A stretch of DNA of 63,851 nt from Phocaeicola faecicola (GTDB lineage: Bacteria > Bacteroidota > Bacteroidia > Bacteroidales > Bacteroidaceae), in NCBI RefSeq assembly GCF_013618865.1, contig NZ_JABSOE010000021.1:1-63851 (forward strand). The letters are read 5' to 3'. Made by a program: the position numbers and the translations under genes. The notes under the pieces are model-generated. The model was not told where the DNA came from. It did not search any database and worked only from the letters and a program-made list of their open reading frames with translations. This document shows, piece by piece, positions 17,579 to 26,858 of this stretch (the stretch's first letter is position 1; each line of letters opens with the position of its first letter).

Positions 17579-20011
17579 TTAAATATTGGCGATGCTCATA
17601 ATGTCCGCAAAGACACCGGCAGCCGTTACCCCGGCACCGGCACCATAGCCCTGTATGAGCATCGGGTATTCATTATATCGTTCAGTTGTCAGCAAAATAA
17701 TGTTGTTGCTACCCTCCAGGTTATAGAACGGATGACGGCTGTCCACCTCTTCCAGTGACACCGTACCCTTTCCGTTTTCCAGTCGGGCCACAAATCTCCA
17801 GCGCATATGATGCTGTTCGAGCACCTTCCGTCTGGATTCAAATCCGGCATCCAGCATCGGCACTTTCTTCCAGAAGTCCTCCAGCGTCCCCTCAAACAGC
17901 TCTTCCGGGATAAACAGATGCTTTTCCACCTCTTCCTGCTCCAGGCGATAACCGGCCTCACGTGCCAGAATCACCAGTTTGCGGATGACATCCTTTCCAC
18001 TCAGGTCGATACGCGGATCCGGTTCCGAATATCCTTCCTCCTTCGCCTTCCGGATAGTCTCGCTCAAAGGCACTTCCGCACTCAGCGTATTGAATATATA
18101 ATTCAGTGTACCGCTCACCACAGCCTCTATCTTCAGGATATGGTCACCACTGTTAATCAAGTCATTAATGGTATTGATGACCGGCAGTCCGGCTCCCACA
18201 TTCGTTTCGAACAGGAATTTCACTCCCCGGTGACGGGCAATCCGCTTCAGTTCCGCATATTTCTCATATTCCGAAGAAGCTGCAATCTTATTGGCAGCCA
18301 CCACCGAAGTGTTGTGCGCCAGGAACTCCTTGTAGAGTCCGGCAATATCCGCACTGGCCGTACAGTCCACAAACACCGAGTTGAAGATATTCATACCGAT
18401 GATCTCATCGTGCAGCACCTGTGGCGAAGAAGGAATTCCCTTTTCATCCAGTTCCCGGCGATAATTATCCAGGCAGATGCCCTTTCTGTCGAACAGTGCC
18501 TGATGTCCGTTGGCGATACCCACCACTCTCAGCATCAGACCCCTTTCCTGCTTCAGACGTTCCTGCTGTCCGCTCAACTGCTCTATCAGACTGTGACCTA
18601 CCGTACCGATACCGCAAATAAACAGGTTCAATACCTGATATTCCGAAAGGAAGAACGAGTCATGGATGACATTCAGCGTCTTGCGCAGCGAACCCCTTTC
18701 CACCACGAAAGAAATATTGGTTTCCGAAGCCCCCTGGGCACAGGCAATCACATTGATCCCATTCCGTCCCAGCGTACCGAACAACTTCCCTGCAATCCCG
18801 GGAGTATGCTTCATGTTCTCCCCTACGATTGCCACGGTAGCCAGTCCGCACTCAGCCATCATCGGACTGATTTCTCCCATTTCAATCTCCTTGGCAAATT
18901 CCTGGTTCAACACCTCGCATGCCAGCGCCGCATCCTCGTTGCGCACCCCGATGGAAGTCGAATTCTCCGAAGAAGCCTGAGACACCAGGAACACACTGAT
19001 GCCGTTCTCTGCCAGGGTCTTGAATATCCGGTGGTTCACCCCGATTACTCCTACCATTCCCAGTCCCGTCATGGTAATCAGGCTGGTGTCATTGATTGAA
19101 GAAATTCCCTTGATGGCCTTCGAAGAATGATCCGCATCCTGCTTGATGATGGTTCCCGGAGCCTCCGGATTGAACGTATTCTTGATCAGAATCGGAATGT
19201 TCTTGTGGCAAACCGGATAAATGGTAGGCGGATACACCACCTTTGCACCGAAGTTGCACAGTTCCATTGCCTCCACATAACTCAGTTCCTTGATCGGATA
19301 AGCCGTACTGATGACTTTCGGGTCGGCCGTCATGAAACCATCGACATCCGTCCATATCTCCAGCACATCCGCATCCAGAGCGGCCGCAATGACAGAAGCC
19401 GTATAATCCGATCCGCCCCGTCCCAGGTTCGTCACCTCTCCGGTATTCTTGTCGGTAGAAATGAATCCCGGCACCAGAGCCACCTTAGGCAAGTCACGGA
19501 AGGTCTCCAACACCAGTCGTGTGGTCAGTTCCGAGTCCAGAATATGTTTGTTATGCTTTTTCTCCGTCTTGATAAACGTACGCGAATCGTACCACTGTGC
19601 TCCCTCTATCAGTGTCGCCACGATAATGGATGAAAGTCTCTCCCCATAGCTGACAATGGCGGCAGACGTCTTGGGCGAAAGATCACGTATCAGGAAAATA
19701 CCCTGAAAGATATCCCTCAGTTCACTGAGGAGCTCATTGACGCAATCCAGCAGCAATTCACGTTTCTGCCCGGCCGGAATCACAGTATACACCATTTCTA
19801 TATGACGATTCACAATCGATTTCATTTCCTTTTCATATTCCGAATCGCCTGCAGCAGCCATGCACGAAGTTCTGATCAACTTATCCGTGATTCCCCCCAA
19901 AGCTGACACCACTACAATGACATTATCGTCAACAGACTCGATAATTTTTTTCACACTCAACATACTGTTGACAGATCCTACTGATGTTCCACCGAATTTT
20001 AAGACTTTCAT
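17579..20011 (-). CDS. thrA: Bifunctional aspartokinase / homoserine dehydrogenase
   Basis: 810 residues. The aspartokinase domain (about 1-285) opens KFGGTSVGS and carries the GRGGSDYTA nucleotide motif. Two ACT regulatory domains (about 310-455, with GLGMVGVIGVNHRIF and CAQGASETNISFVV) give feedback control. The homoserine dehydrogenase domain (about 465-810) has the NAD(P) loop FICGIGTVGHSL and the catalytic region GTLNYIFN...GYSEPDPRIDLSGKD. It carries out the first and third steps from aspartate to threonine/methionine. First gene of the thr operon; its 5' leader (20012..20268) carries a candidate attenuator. Confidence 0.96.
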   Translation of the reverse strand: MKVLKFGGTSVGSVNSMLSVKKIIESVDDNVIVVVSALGGITDKLIRTSCMAAAGDSEYEKEMKSIVNRHIEMVYTVIPAGQKRELLLDCVNELLSELRDIFQGIFLIRDLSPKTSAAIVSYGERLSSIIVATLIEGAQWYDSRTFIKTEKKHNKHILDSELTTRLVLETFRDLPKVALVPGFISTDKNTGEVTNLGRGGSDYTASVIAAALDADVLEIWTDVDGFMTADPKVISTAYPIKELSYVEAMELCNFGAKVVYPPTIYPVCHKNIPILIKNTFNPEAPGTIIKQDADHSSKAIKGISSINDTSLITMTGLGMVGVIGVNHRIFKTLAENGISVFLVSQASSENSTSIGVRNEDAALACEVLNQEFAKEIEMGEISPMMAECGLATVAIVGENMKHTPGIAGKLFGTLGRNGINVIACAQGASETNISFVVERGSLRKTLNVIHDSFFLSEYQVLNLFICGIGTVGHSLIEQLSGQQERLKQERGLMLRVVGIANGHQALFDRKGICLDNYRRELDEKGIPSSPQVLHDEIIGMNIFNSVFVDCTASADIAGLYKEFLAHNTSVVAANKIAASSEYEKYAELKRIARHRGVKFLFETNVGAGLPVINTINDLINSGDHILKIEAVVSGTLNYIFNTLSAEVPLSETIRKAKEEGYSEPDPRIDLSGKDVIRKLVILAREAGYRLEQEEVEKHLFIPEELFEGTLEDFWKKVPMLDAGFESRRKVLEQHHMRWRFVARLENGKGTVSLEEVDSRHPFYNLEGSNNIILLTTERYNEYPMLIQGYGAGAGVTAAGVFADIMSIANI

Positions 20012-20104
20012 GTAATAAATATAGGATATACTGACCTCTACCGGGAATACCCTTCCACCGGCAAAAGCCCAGATTAATTGAAAAAAATAGATTATTCTCA
20101 GAAG

Positions 20105-20135
20105 AAAAAAAATACTTGCATACGCAAGCGTGTAT
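20105..20135 (-). terminator. U-tailed hairpin in the thrA leader (candidate attenuator)
   Basis: Read on the minus strand, CUUGC-GUAU-GCAAG forms a short stem and is followed directly by eight U residues, i.e. an intrinsic terminator about 95 nt before the thrA start. The outer AUAC/GUAU can also pair with a bulge. A segment on its 5' arm (ACACGC) is complementary to GCGTGT inside the leader ORF (codons 18-19), which offers a mutually exclusive antiterminator. The stem is weak, so function is inferred. Confidence 0.6.
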
Positions 20136-20157
20136 CACATAGAAACACCGATATATA

Positions 20158-20253
20158 TCATGCCCACCCCAGAGGGGTCATCCCGGCCAACAGGAAACAC
20201 GCCATCATGCGCCCCAATCCCGTCATAATGATATGGATATACAATCGGTTCAT
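20158..20253 (-). CDS. Candidate leader peptide of the threonine operon
   Basis: 31-codon ORF (ATG at 20253, TGA at 20160..20158). It starts 22 nt after the -7 box at 20275..20282, i.e. close to the start of the thr transcript. Codons 5-11 read YIHIIMT, and the whole peptide has three Ile, two Thr and five Met: all are end products of the aspartate pathway that thrA feeds. The ORF is followed by a U-tailed hairpin before thrA. This is the layout of ribosome-mediated attenuation (as in E. coli thrL), though Thr codons are not dense. No Shine-Dalgarno is visible, as is normal in this phylum. Confidence 0.5.
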   Translation of the reverse strand: MNRLYIHIIMTGLGRMMACFLLAGMTPLGWA

Positions 20254-20274
20254 TTAATATTGATTTAGTGATGG

Positions 20275-20304
20275 CAAATATAATAACATTTTTCTATAAA
20301 ACAA
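20275..20304 (-). promoter_or_regulatory. Promoter of the thr operon
   Basis: On the minus strand TTG (20304..20302), 19 nt, then TATATTTG (20282..20275): an excellent Bacteroidetes promoter. The transcript should begin near 20268, leaving a ~255-nt leader before thrA. Confidence 0.75.
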
Positions 20305-20554
20305 CCGACTTTCCTGTTTTTTTTAGAGGTTGAATTCGATTTTTACCGCCCGCAGATTGTCAGCATGCTGTAGAAATAATCCACACAGCAAGAGGAATAA
20401 TTCCACACCCTTCTCACCGATTTCCGGCCGAAACAGTACTATTTCACATTGAATCACTGTTTTTTACAGCCGAACCGGACAAAAATCCCTTCTGGCTTAC
20501 TTTTTGAGTATCAGAGTGCGTTGATTATAGCGTTTATTAGATTTTTTAAAAGTA
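20305..20554. other. Divergent intergenic region between the thr operon and the second susC
   Basis: 250 nt without a convincing gene. A run TTTTTTTTAGAGG lies at about 20316..20328. Ahead of susC a TTTTTG near 20500 and TATAGCGT near 20526 give only a weak -33/-7 match, consistent with an activated promoter. Confidence 0.4.
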
Positions 20555-23500
20555 ATGAAAAAGATTGGTTTTGTAGTTTTATTAGTCTCACTCATCCTCT
20601 CCACCCCCGCCTTCGCACAACAGCGGACTATCAGTGGAGTCATCCTTTCGTCCGAGAATCAGGAACCGCTCATCGGAGCCACCGTCTCGGTCAAGGGAAA
20701 TGAAGCACACGGAGTAGTCACCGACATCGACGGAAAATACACCCTCGAAGTAGGTCCCGACGACCGCATTCTGGTAATTGCCTATCTGGGCATGAAAACC
20801 CAGTTTATCAAAGTCCCCCACAAAAGCCAGCTGAACATCGTACTGGAACCGGAAAGCCTGAACCTCGACGAAGTAGTGGTCACCGGATACGGAAACTTTA
20901 CCAAGTCATCGTTTACCGGTTCGGCCAACACGCTGAAGGGCGACATGATGAAAAACATCCCGGTAGTCAGCGTAGAACAGAAATTGCAGGGACTCACCAC
21001 CGGTGTCAACATTACCAGCAGTTCCGGACAGCCCGGAGCCAACCAGAATATCCGTATCCGCGGTATGGGATCTTTCAATGCCTCACAGGAGCCATTGTTT
21101 GTCATCGACGACGTACCGGTCAGTTCGGGAAGCCTGGGTTCGGGAAGCAACACGGACGCTGCCTACATGAACAACTCGAAGACCAACATCATGAGTACCC
21201 TCAACCCTTCTGATATCGAAAACATTACAGTCATAAAAGATGCGGCAGCCGCTTCCCTCTACGGTTCGCGTGCCGCCAACGGCGTCATCCTGATTACCAC
21301 CAAGAAAGGTAAGGCCGGCAAAGCAAGGGTGACCGTAGATGTATCGGGAGGTTTCTCCGATGCCGCTGTCAACTTCCGTCCTACTCTGAACGGCGACCAG
21401 CGGTACGAACTTCTGTACGAAGGACTCGTCAACGGGGCCATCGACGAGGGAGAGGCCAATCCGACAGCCTATGCCGACACCCACATCGGAAAATATGCCT
21501 ACATGCCCGAAATGGGATATACCGACTGGCGTAAGGAACTGCTCCGTACGGCCCGTCAGCAGAACTACGAGGCATCTGTCTCCGGAGGAAGCGAAAAAAC
21601 GACATTCTATGCCTCACTGGGTTACAACCGCCAGGAAGGTCTGGCCCTCAACTCCTCCCTCGACCGTTATTCTGCCCGTCTGAACATGACACAGAAAATC
21701 GGCAAGATGGGTGAAGTAGGTGCCAACATGATGTTTACCCAGATGAATCAGGAAATGAACGAAGAGCGTGGTTCGGCCATCAACCCTTATTTGTGTATCG
21801 CGTCTACCATGAATCCGTCGATGACGGTGAGAGACCAGGACGGAAATTATGTCGGAGCCTACGCAGGCAGTTCGCTGAATCCGCTCCGTGACATGCTGAC
21901 CGACTATAACCGTACCCGGATGACCCGCATGTTCTCTACCGGTTATGCATCGGTTGAACCGCTGAAGGGGCTGATTCTGAAAGAAACGCTGAGTTACGAT
22001 TATACTATCCAGAAAGATTCCCGTTACCTGAATCCCCTCAGTGCTTCGGGAATCAAGACTGGAACCAATGCCCAGACGTCAAAAGGTTTTATTGAATACG
22101 GGAAACTGATTTCATCGACCTCCTTGAACTGGGTACATACGTTTGCGCAGAAACATCATCTAGACGTGCTGGGGGCTTATGAAGCCGAGAGTTACCAGAC
22201 CGACAAGGCGGTAGGTGAAAAGTCGAAATTGCCTTCCGGACAACTGACGGAACCGGACAATGCCGCCATCCTGAATTCGTTTGTCTCTTCTCCTCAGGCT
22301 TACCGGATGCTGTCGTATATCTCGCGACTGAACTATAATTACGACGACCGGTATTACCTTGCCGGCAGTTTCCGCCGTGACGGCAGTTCACGCCTGTCTC
22401 CCGACAACCGCTGGGGCAACTTCTGGTCGGTATCGGGTATGTGGCACATCACCAACGAAGCGTTCATGCAACCCGCCAAGCATGTCCTGAGCGATTTGAA
22501 AGTGCGGGCATCGTACGGTGTCAACGGTAACCAGCCGGGATCTCTGTACGGATATATGGGACTGTACAGCTTCGGACAGAACTATATGGGAAATTCCGGT
22601 TCCTATGAGTCATCCCAGCCTAATCCGAACCTGGGATGGGAGAAGAACTACAACCTGAACATCGGGGTTGACCTGTCTTTCATCAACCGGATTTTCCTGA
22701 CCGTAGAGTATTACAACCGGGATACGAAGGATTTGCTGTATAACCTGCCCATCAGTGCCACTACCGGATTTACGAATTACCTGGCCAATGTGGGACAGCT
22801 GAACAACAAGGGAGTGGAAGTGGAACTGCGCACCCTGAATTTTGCTTCCAATGACTTCAACTGGACAACGGTGTTCAATTTAAGCCACAATGCCAACAAA
22901 ATCGTCTCGCTGAACGGTCAGCTGGAACAAAGCATTGAAGGTACCTGGTTCATTCATAAGGTGGGACTGCCTTATCATACGTTCTATGTGAAAGAGTTTG
23001 CAGGTGTCAATCCGCAGACCGGACTGGCTGAGTATTACATGAATACTCCACAGGAAGACGGATCGACCGACCGTTCACTGACCACCGACCCCGACAAGGC
23101 TACCAGTGTGGCTTATAAATCGGCTACTCCGACGGTTTCGGGAGGACTTACCAACCTGTTGAGTTACAAGTGGATTGACCTGAGTTTTACCCTGACTTAC
23201 TCACTTGGAGGATATTCCTTCGACAAACTGGGTACGACGCTGGAAAATGGCGGAGAAAATATTTATACCAACCGGCTGAACCTGCCGATTTACATGATAG
23301 ACCGATGGCAGGAGCCTGGCGACCAGACCGATATTCCCCGTTTCAGCTATGCCGACAAGGCAAAGGCGGTGAACAGTTCGCGCTACGTACACAGTACCGA
23401 CCACCTTCGTCTGAAAAACCTGACGCTCGGATTTACCCTGCCGCAGCAGTGGGTCAACAAGGCGATGATTGAGAATGCCCGGATTTATTTTTCGGGAAGC

Positions 23501-23620
23501 AACCTGCTCACCTGGGCCAAATGGAAACAGTACGATCCGGAGACTCCGGTCAATGGCGAAGTATGGTGTGAATCTCCTGCCATGCGGACATTCAGTTTTG
23601 GTGTACAACTTACCTTTTAA
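20555..23620 (+). CDS. SusC/RagA-family TonB-dependent outer-membrane transporter (second pair)
   Basis: 1021 residues. Signal peptide 1-22 (ending PAFAQQ). A carboxypeptidase-regulatory-like domain spans about 25-105 (ISGVILSSENQEPLIGATVS). The SusC signature is LNLDEVVVTGYGNFTKSSF, with plug motifs GVNITS, IRIRGMGS, FVIDDVPV and VIKDAAAASLYGSRAANGVI. The barrel closes with Phe in FSFGVQLTF. It imports a ligand bound by the SusD encoded 18 nt downstream. No enzyme, sigma or regulator gene accompanies the pair, so the substrate is unknown. Confidence 0.95.
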   Translation: MKKIGFVVLLVSLILSTPAFAQQRTISGVILSSENQEPLIGATVSVKGNEAHGVVTDIDGKYTLEVGPDDRILVIAYLGMKTQFIKVPHKSQLNIVLEPESLNLDEVVVTGYGNFTKSSFTGSANTLKGDMMKNIPVVSVEQKLQGLTTGVNITSSSGQPGANQNIRIRGMGSFNASQEPLFVIDDVPVSSGSLGSGSNTDAAYMNNSKTNIMSTLNPSDIENITVIKDAAAASLYGSRAANGVILITTKKGKAGKARVTVDVSGGFSDAAVNFRPTLNGDQRYELLYEGLVNGAIDEGEANPTAYADTHIGKYAYMPEMGYTDWRKELLRTARQQNYEASVSGGSEKTTFYASLGYNRQEGLALNSSLDRYSARLNMTQKIGKMGEVGANMMFTQMNQEMNEERGSAINPYLCIASTMNPSMTVRDQDGNYVGAYAGSSLNPLRDMLTDYNRTRMTRMFSTGYASVEPLKGLILKETLSYDYTIQKDSRYLNPLSASGIKTGTNAQTSKGFIEYGKLISSTSLNWVHTFAQKHHLDVLGAYEAESYQTDKAVGEKSKLPSGQLTEPDNAAILNSFVSSPQAYRMLSYISRLNYNYDDRYYLAGSFRRDGSSRLSPDNRWGNFWSVSGMWHITNEAFMQPAKHVLSDLKVRASYGVNGNQPGSLYGYMGLYSFGQNYMGNSGSYESSQPNPNLGWEKNYNLNIGVDLSFINRIFLTVEYYNRDTKDLLYNLPISATTGFTNYLANVGQLNNKGVEVELRTLNFASNDFNWTTVFNLSHNANKIVSLNGQLEQSIEGTWFIHKVGLPYHTFYVKEFAGVNPQTGLAEYYMNTPQEDGSTDRSLTTDPDKATSVAYKSATPTVSGGLTNLLSYKWIDLSFTLTYSLGGYSFDKLGTTLENGGENIYTNRLNLPIYMIDRWQEPGDQTDIPRFSYADKAKAVNSSRYVHSTDHLRLKNLTLGFTLPQQWVNKAMIENARIYFSGSNLLTWAKWKQYDPETPVNGEVWCESPAMRTFSFGVQLTF

Positions 23621-23638
23621 CTAAAAAAAACGAATCAA

Positions 23639-25129
23639 ATGAAACTCAGATATTTACTTATATCCTTATTTTCAGGGGCCTGCATCACTTTCGGCTCCTG
23701 TTCGGCCGACTGGCTGAATCTCTCCCCTGCTACCTCTGTACCCAGTGACGAAATCAAGACCCTGGAAGATGCCCAGTTCGCCTTGAACGGCATTTACCGG
23801 GAAACCTCACAGCACAGTTATTACGGAGACAATTACTGGTATTATGGCGACTGCCGCGGAACGGACGTACAGGCCCGTATTACGGGAAAAACCCGGGTGG
23901 TACCTTATTATATGTTTTATGTGCAGGCTACCGACAATTTCAATGTCACCCTTCCCTGGAACCGCCCGTATCTGGTTATCCGTCAGGCCAACAACCTGAT
24001 TCAGCGGATTGACAACCACGAGATTGAGTCGGGAGATACGCAGGCACTCAACCAGATGAAAGCGGAGGCCCTGTCACTGAGGGCACTGGCCTTGTTCAGC
24101 CTGACCCGCATGTTCGGCATGCCTTATACCAACGACAACGGAACCTCACTCGGGGTACCCATCGTACTGAAGCCGGAACAGCCCGACTATCAGCCCGAAA
24201 GAAATACAGTGGCCGAATGCTACGACCAGGTCATCTCTGATTTGACAACTGCCCTCTCGCTGGGTATCGGGAAAGAGAAAAAAGACGGCCATTTCAACTA
24301 TTGGGGCGTGCAGGCATTGCTGTCACGAATCTACCTGAACAAAGGTGATTACAAGAATGCCTACCTGTGTGCCACCGATGTGATAGAAAACAACGGAGGA
24401 CTGTACCACCTGTATACCCGGGAGGAATATCCGGAGGTATGGGGAAAGGATTTTCAGGCTGAATCGATTTTCGAGTTGTACATTGATACCAGTGAACCTT
24501 CGGAATGGGGAGGAGGTACCGGTGGCGAAGGAGCTCCTTCAGTCTATGAAAACCGGACGGATAAGGACGGATGGAACAACCTGATACTGACCCAGGATTA
24601 CGTGCAGCTGATGAACGAAGACAGCGAGGATGTCCGGCGCTGTCTGCTGGAGAAATCCAAGACCAACCCCGACGAAGGACTACCCGAAAGTGCCCAGAAC
24701 CAGCCGGTCTTCCTGACCAAGTTCCCCGGCAAGAACGGAGATGTAAAGAACAATGACATCTGCATCATCCGCCTGGCAGAAGTCTACCTGAATGCCGCTG
24801 AAGCCGGACTGAAGGAAGGAGGAGCCGCCAAGGACAAAGGACTGCAATACCTGAACCAGCTGATTGCCTTGCGTACGACCAATGCCGGACAACAAGTAAC
24901 CCCAGGAGATTTCAGCGTAGCACGCATCCTGAAGGAGAGACGCAAGGAACTGGTCGGGGAGGGACTGATCTATTTCGATTATTTAAGGACACAGACACCT
25001 ATCGAACGCAAGGGCGGATGGCATCATGACCTCAGCCAGCACAAATCCAATGTCATTGTACATACCGATCCGCGTGTGGCACTGCCCATTCCGCAATCGG
25101 AAATCGATGCCAACCCCGGTATCCAGTAA
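23639..25129 (+). CDS. SusD/RagB-family surface lipoprotein (second pair)
   Basis: 496 residues. Lipoprotein signal with Cys21 (ITFGSCSADW). N-terminal SusD-like helices contain ALSLRALALFSLTRMFGMPY, a variant of the family's RALRAxxYxxLxxxYG motif. The C-terminal RagB part contains ILKERRKELVGEGLIYFDYLRT and the customary LPIPQSEIDANPGIQ end. Partner of the SusC 18 nt upstream. Binding specificity cannot be read. Confidence 0.94.
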   Translation: MKLRYLLISLFSGACITFGSCSADWLNLSPATSVPSDEIKTLEDAQFALNGIYRETSQHSYYGDNYWYYGDCRGTDVQARITGKTRVVPYYMFYVQATDNFNVTLPWNRPYLVIRQANNLIQRIDNHEIESGDTQALNQMKAEALSLRALALFSLTRMFGMPYTNDNGTSLGVPIVLKPEQPDYQPERNTVAECYDQVISDLTTALSLGIGKEKKDGHFNYWGVQALLSRIYLNKGDYKNAYLCATDVIENNGGLYHLYTREEYPEVWGKDFQAESIFELYIDTSEPSEWGGGTGGEGAPSVYENRTDKDGWNNLILTQDYVQLMNEDSEDVRRCLLEKSKTNPDEGLPESAQNQPVFLTKFPGKNGDVKNNDICIIRLAEVYLNAAEAGLKEGGAAKDKGLQYLNQLIALRTTNAGQQVTPGDFSVARILKERRKELVGEGLIYFDYLRTQTPIERKGGWHHDLSQHKSNVIVHTDPRVALPIPQSEIDANPGIQ

Positions 25130-25154
25130 AACACCGACAATTCTCTGCCAACTA

Positions 25155-25185
25155 TTGCAGAAAAGTAAAAAATAATATATTTTTG
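25155..25185 (+). promoter_or_regulatory. Promoter of frr
   Basis: TTG at 25155..25157, 20 nt, TATTTTTG at 25178..25185: good consensus match 52 nt before the frr start. Confidence 0.65.
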
Positions 25186-25237
25186 TTCGCATAAACATTT
25201 GTCAGCACATTGATAAACTTAAAAACAATAAAAATAT

Positions 25238-25798
25238 ATGGCAGATTCAAAGACTATTCTCAGCGAAGCTGAAGAAAAAATGGATATGGCAATCATGTAC
25301 CTGGATGATGCACTGGCACACATCCGTGCCGGAAAGGCTGACGTACGCTTGCTGGATGGTATTCGTGTAGACTCTTACGGAAGCATGGTACCCATCAACA
25401 ACGTAGCGGCTGTCACTACTCCCGACGCGCGCAGCATCGCCATCAAGCCTTGGGACAAAAGCATGTTCCGCCCTATCGAAAAGGCAATCATCGACTCTGA
25501 ACTGGGTATCATGCCCGAAAACAACGGCGAAATCATCCGCATCGGTATTCCACCGTTGACAGAGGAACGCCGTAAGCAGCTGGCCAAGCAGTGCAAGAGC
25601 GAAGGTGAAACCGCAAAGGTCAGCGTACGTAACGCACGCCGCGACGCCATCGATGCCCTGAAAAAGGCAGTGAAGGACGGTATGCCGGAAGACGAACAGA
25701 AGAACTCGGAAGCCAAGTTGCAGAAAGTGCATGACAAGTATATCAAGCAGATTGACGATATGCTGGCTGCCAAGGACAAGGAAATCATGACTGTGTAA
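25238..25798 (+). CDS. frr: Ribosome recycling factor
   Basis: 186 residues, the standard length. It has the family motifs [23 protein letters not shown] and [16 protein letters not shown], and the C-terminal helical [11 protein letters not shown]...[11 protein letters not shown]. It splits post-termination ribosomes together with EF-G. Followed by a strong terminator (25815..25862) and then rsgA, another ribosome-linked gene. Confidence 0.98.
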   Translation: MADSKTILSEAEEKMDMAIMYLDDALAHIRAGKADVRLLDGIRVDSYGSMVPINNVAAVTTPDARSIAIKPWDKSMFRPIEKAIIDSELGIMPENNGEIIRIGIPPLTEERRKQLAKQCKSEGETAKVSVRNARRDAIDALKKAVKDGMPEDEQKNSEAKLQKVHDKYIKQIDDMLAAKDKEIMTV

Positions 25799-25814
25799 TT
25801 TCAATAAACAGACG

Positions 25815-25862
25815 AATGAGGAGCAAGCAAGGAGTCTGTCCTTGCTTTACTCCTCATTTTTT
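25815..25862 (+). terminator. Terminator after frr
   Basis: AATGAGGAG...AAGCAAGGA pairs with TCCTTGCTT...CTCCTCATT (one internal mismatch), followed by TTTTTTA. Confidence 0.88.
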
Positions 25863-25894
25863 ATTATTATCAACTTTATCGTTTATATCAGATC

Positions 25895-26830
25895 TTGGAA
25901 AAAGGGCTAGTAATTAAGAATACAGGAAGTTGGTATCTGGTAAAGACCAACGACGGCAAGCAGATAGAATGCAAAATCAAGGGCAATTTCCGCCTGAAGG
26001 GAATACGGAGTACCAATCCCATTGCGGTGGGAGACTGGGTTCAGATTGCAGTCAACACAGAGGGTACTGCGTTTATCACAGAGATTGAAGACCGCAAGAA
26101 CTACATCATCCGGCGTTCTTCGAACCTGTCGAAACAGTCGCACATCATTGCGGCAAACCTGGACCAGTGCATGCTGGTGGTCACGGTAAATTATCCGGAA
26201 ACTTCTACCACTTTCATCGACCGTTTTCTGGCTTCGGCCGAGGCTTACCGGGTACCGGTACGACTGATTTTCAACAAGACCGACCTTTATTCCGAAGAGG
26301 AACAGCGTTACTTGGATGCGCTGGTGAACCTCTATACGCACATCGGTTATCCCTGCTACCGGATTTCGGCTTTGAATGAAACGGGAGTAGAGGAAATCAA
26401 AAGAGACCTGCAGGGAAAGGTGACACTTTTCTCCGGCCATTCGGGCGTGGGCAAATCGACCCTGATCAATGCGATTCTTCCGGATTTGAATGTCAAGACG
26501 GGAGCTATCTCGGCGGCTCACAACAAAGGGATGCACACCACTACCTTCTCGGAAATGTTTCCAGTAGAGGGTGAGGGTTATATCATTGATACTCCGGGCA
26601 TCAAGGGTTTCGGGACCTTCGACATGGAAGACGAGGAGGTAGGCCATTATTTCAAGGAAATCTTCGAGTTCTCGGCCAACTGCAAGTATGGCAACTGTAC
26701 GCACCGGCATGAACCGGGATGTGCGGTACGTGAGGCGGTGGAGAATCACTACATCAGCGAATCGCGCTATGCTTCTTACCTGAATATCCTGGAGGATAAG
26801 GAAGAAGGGAAATACCGTTCCGGATATTGA
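25895..26830 (+). CDS. rsgA: Ribosome small-subunit-dependent GTPase A
   Basis: 311 residues. N-terminal OB fold ([18 protein letters not shown]), then a circularly permuted GTPase with motif order G4 (NKTDL), G1 ([12 protein letters not shown]), G3 (DTPGIKGFG), and a C-terminal zinc finger [14 protein letters not shown]. It checks and releases factors in late 30S assembly. The start is a TTG at 25895: no ATG exists before the conserved N-terminal strand, and the length then matches the family. Confidence 0.96.
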   Translation: MEKGLVIKNTGSWYLVKTNDGKQIECKIKGNFRLKGIRSTNPIAVGDWVQIAVNTEGTAFITEIEDRKNYIIRRSSNLSKQSHIIAANLDQCMLVVTVNYPETSTTFIDRFLASAEAYRVPVRLIFNKTDLYSEEEQRYLDALVNLYTHIGYPCYRISALNETGVEEIKRDLQGKVTLFSGHSGVGKSTLINAILPDLNVKTGAISAAHNKGMHTTTFSEMFPVEGEGYIIDTPGIKGFGTFDMEDEEVGHYFKEIFEFSANCKYGNCTHRHEPGCAVREAVENHYISESRYASYLNILEDKEEGKYRSGY

Positions 26831-26858
26831 TGCGGAATACACACTAAAAAACTGACTG

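Noticed and set aside
17807..19099. 430-codon plus-strand ORF opposite thrA
   Set aside because: Antisense shadow of the aspartokinase/homoserine dehydrogenase gene, whose motifs are complete.
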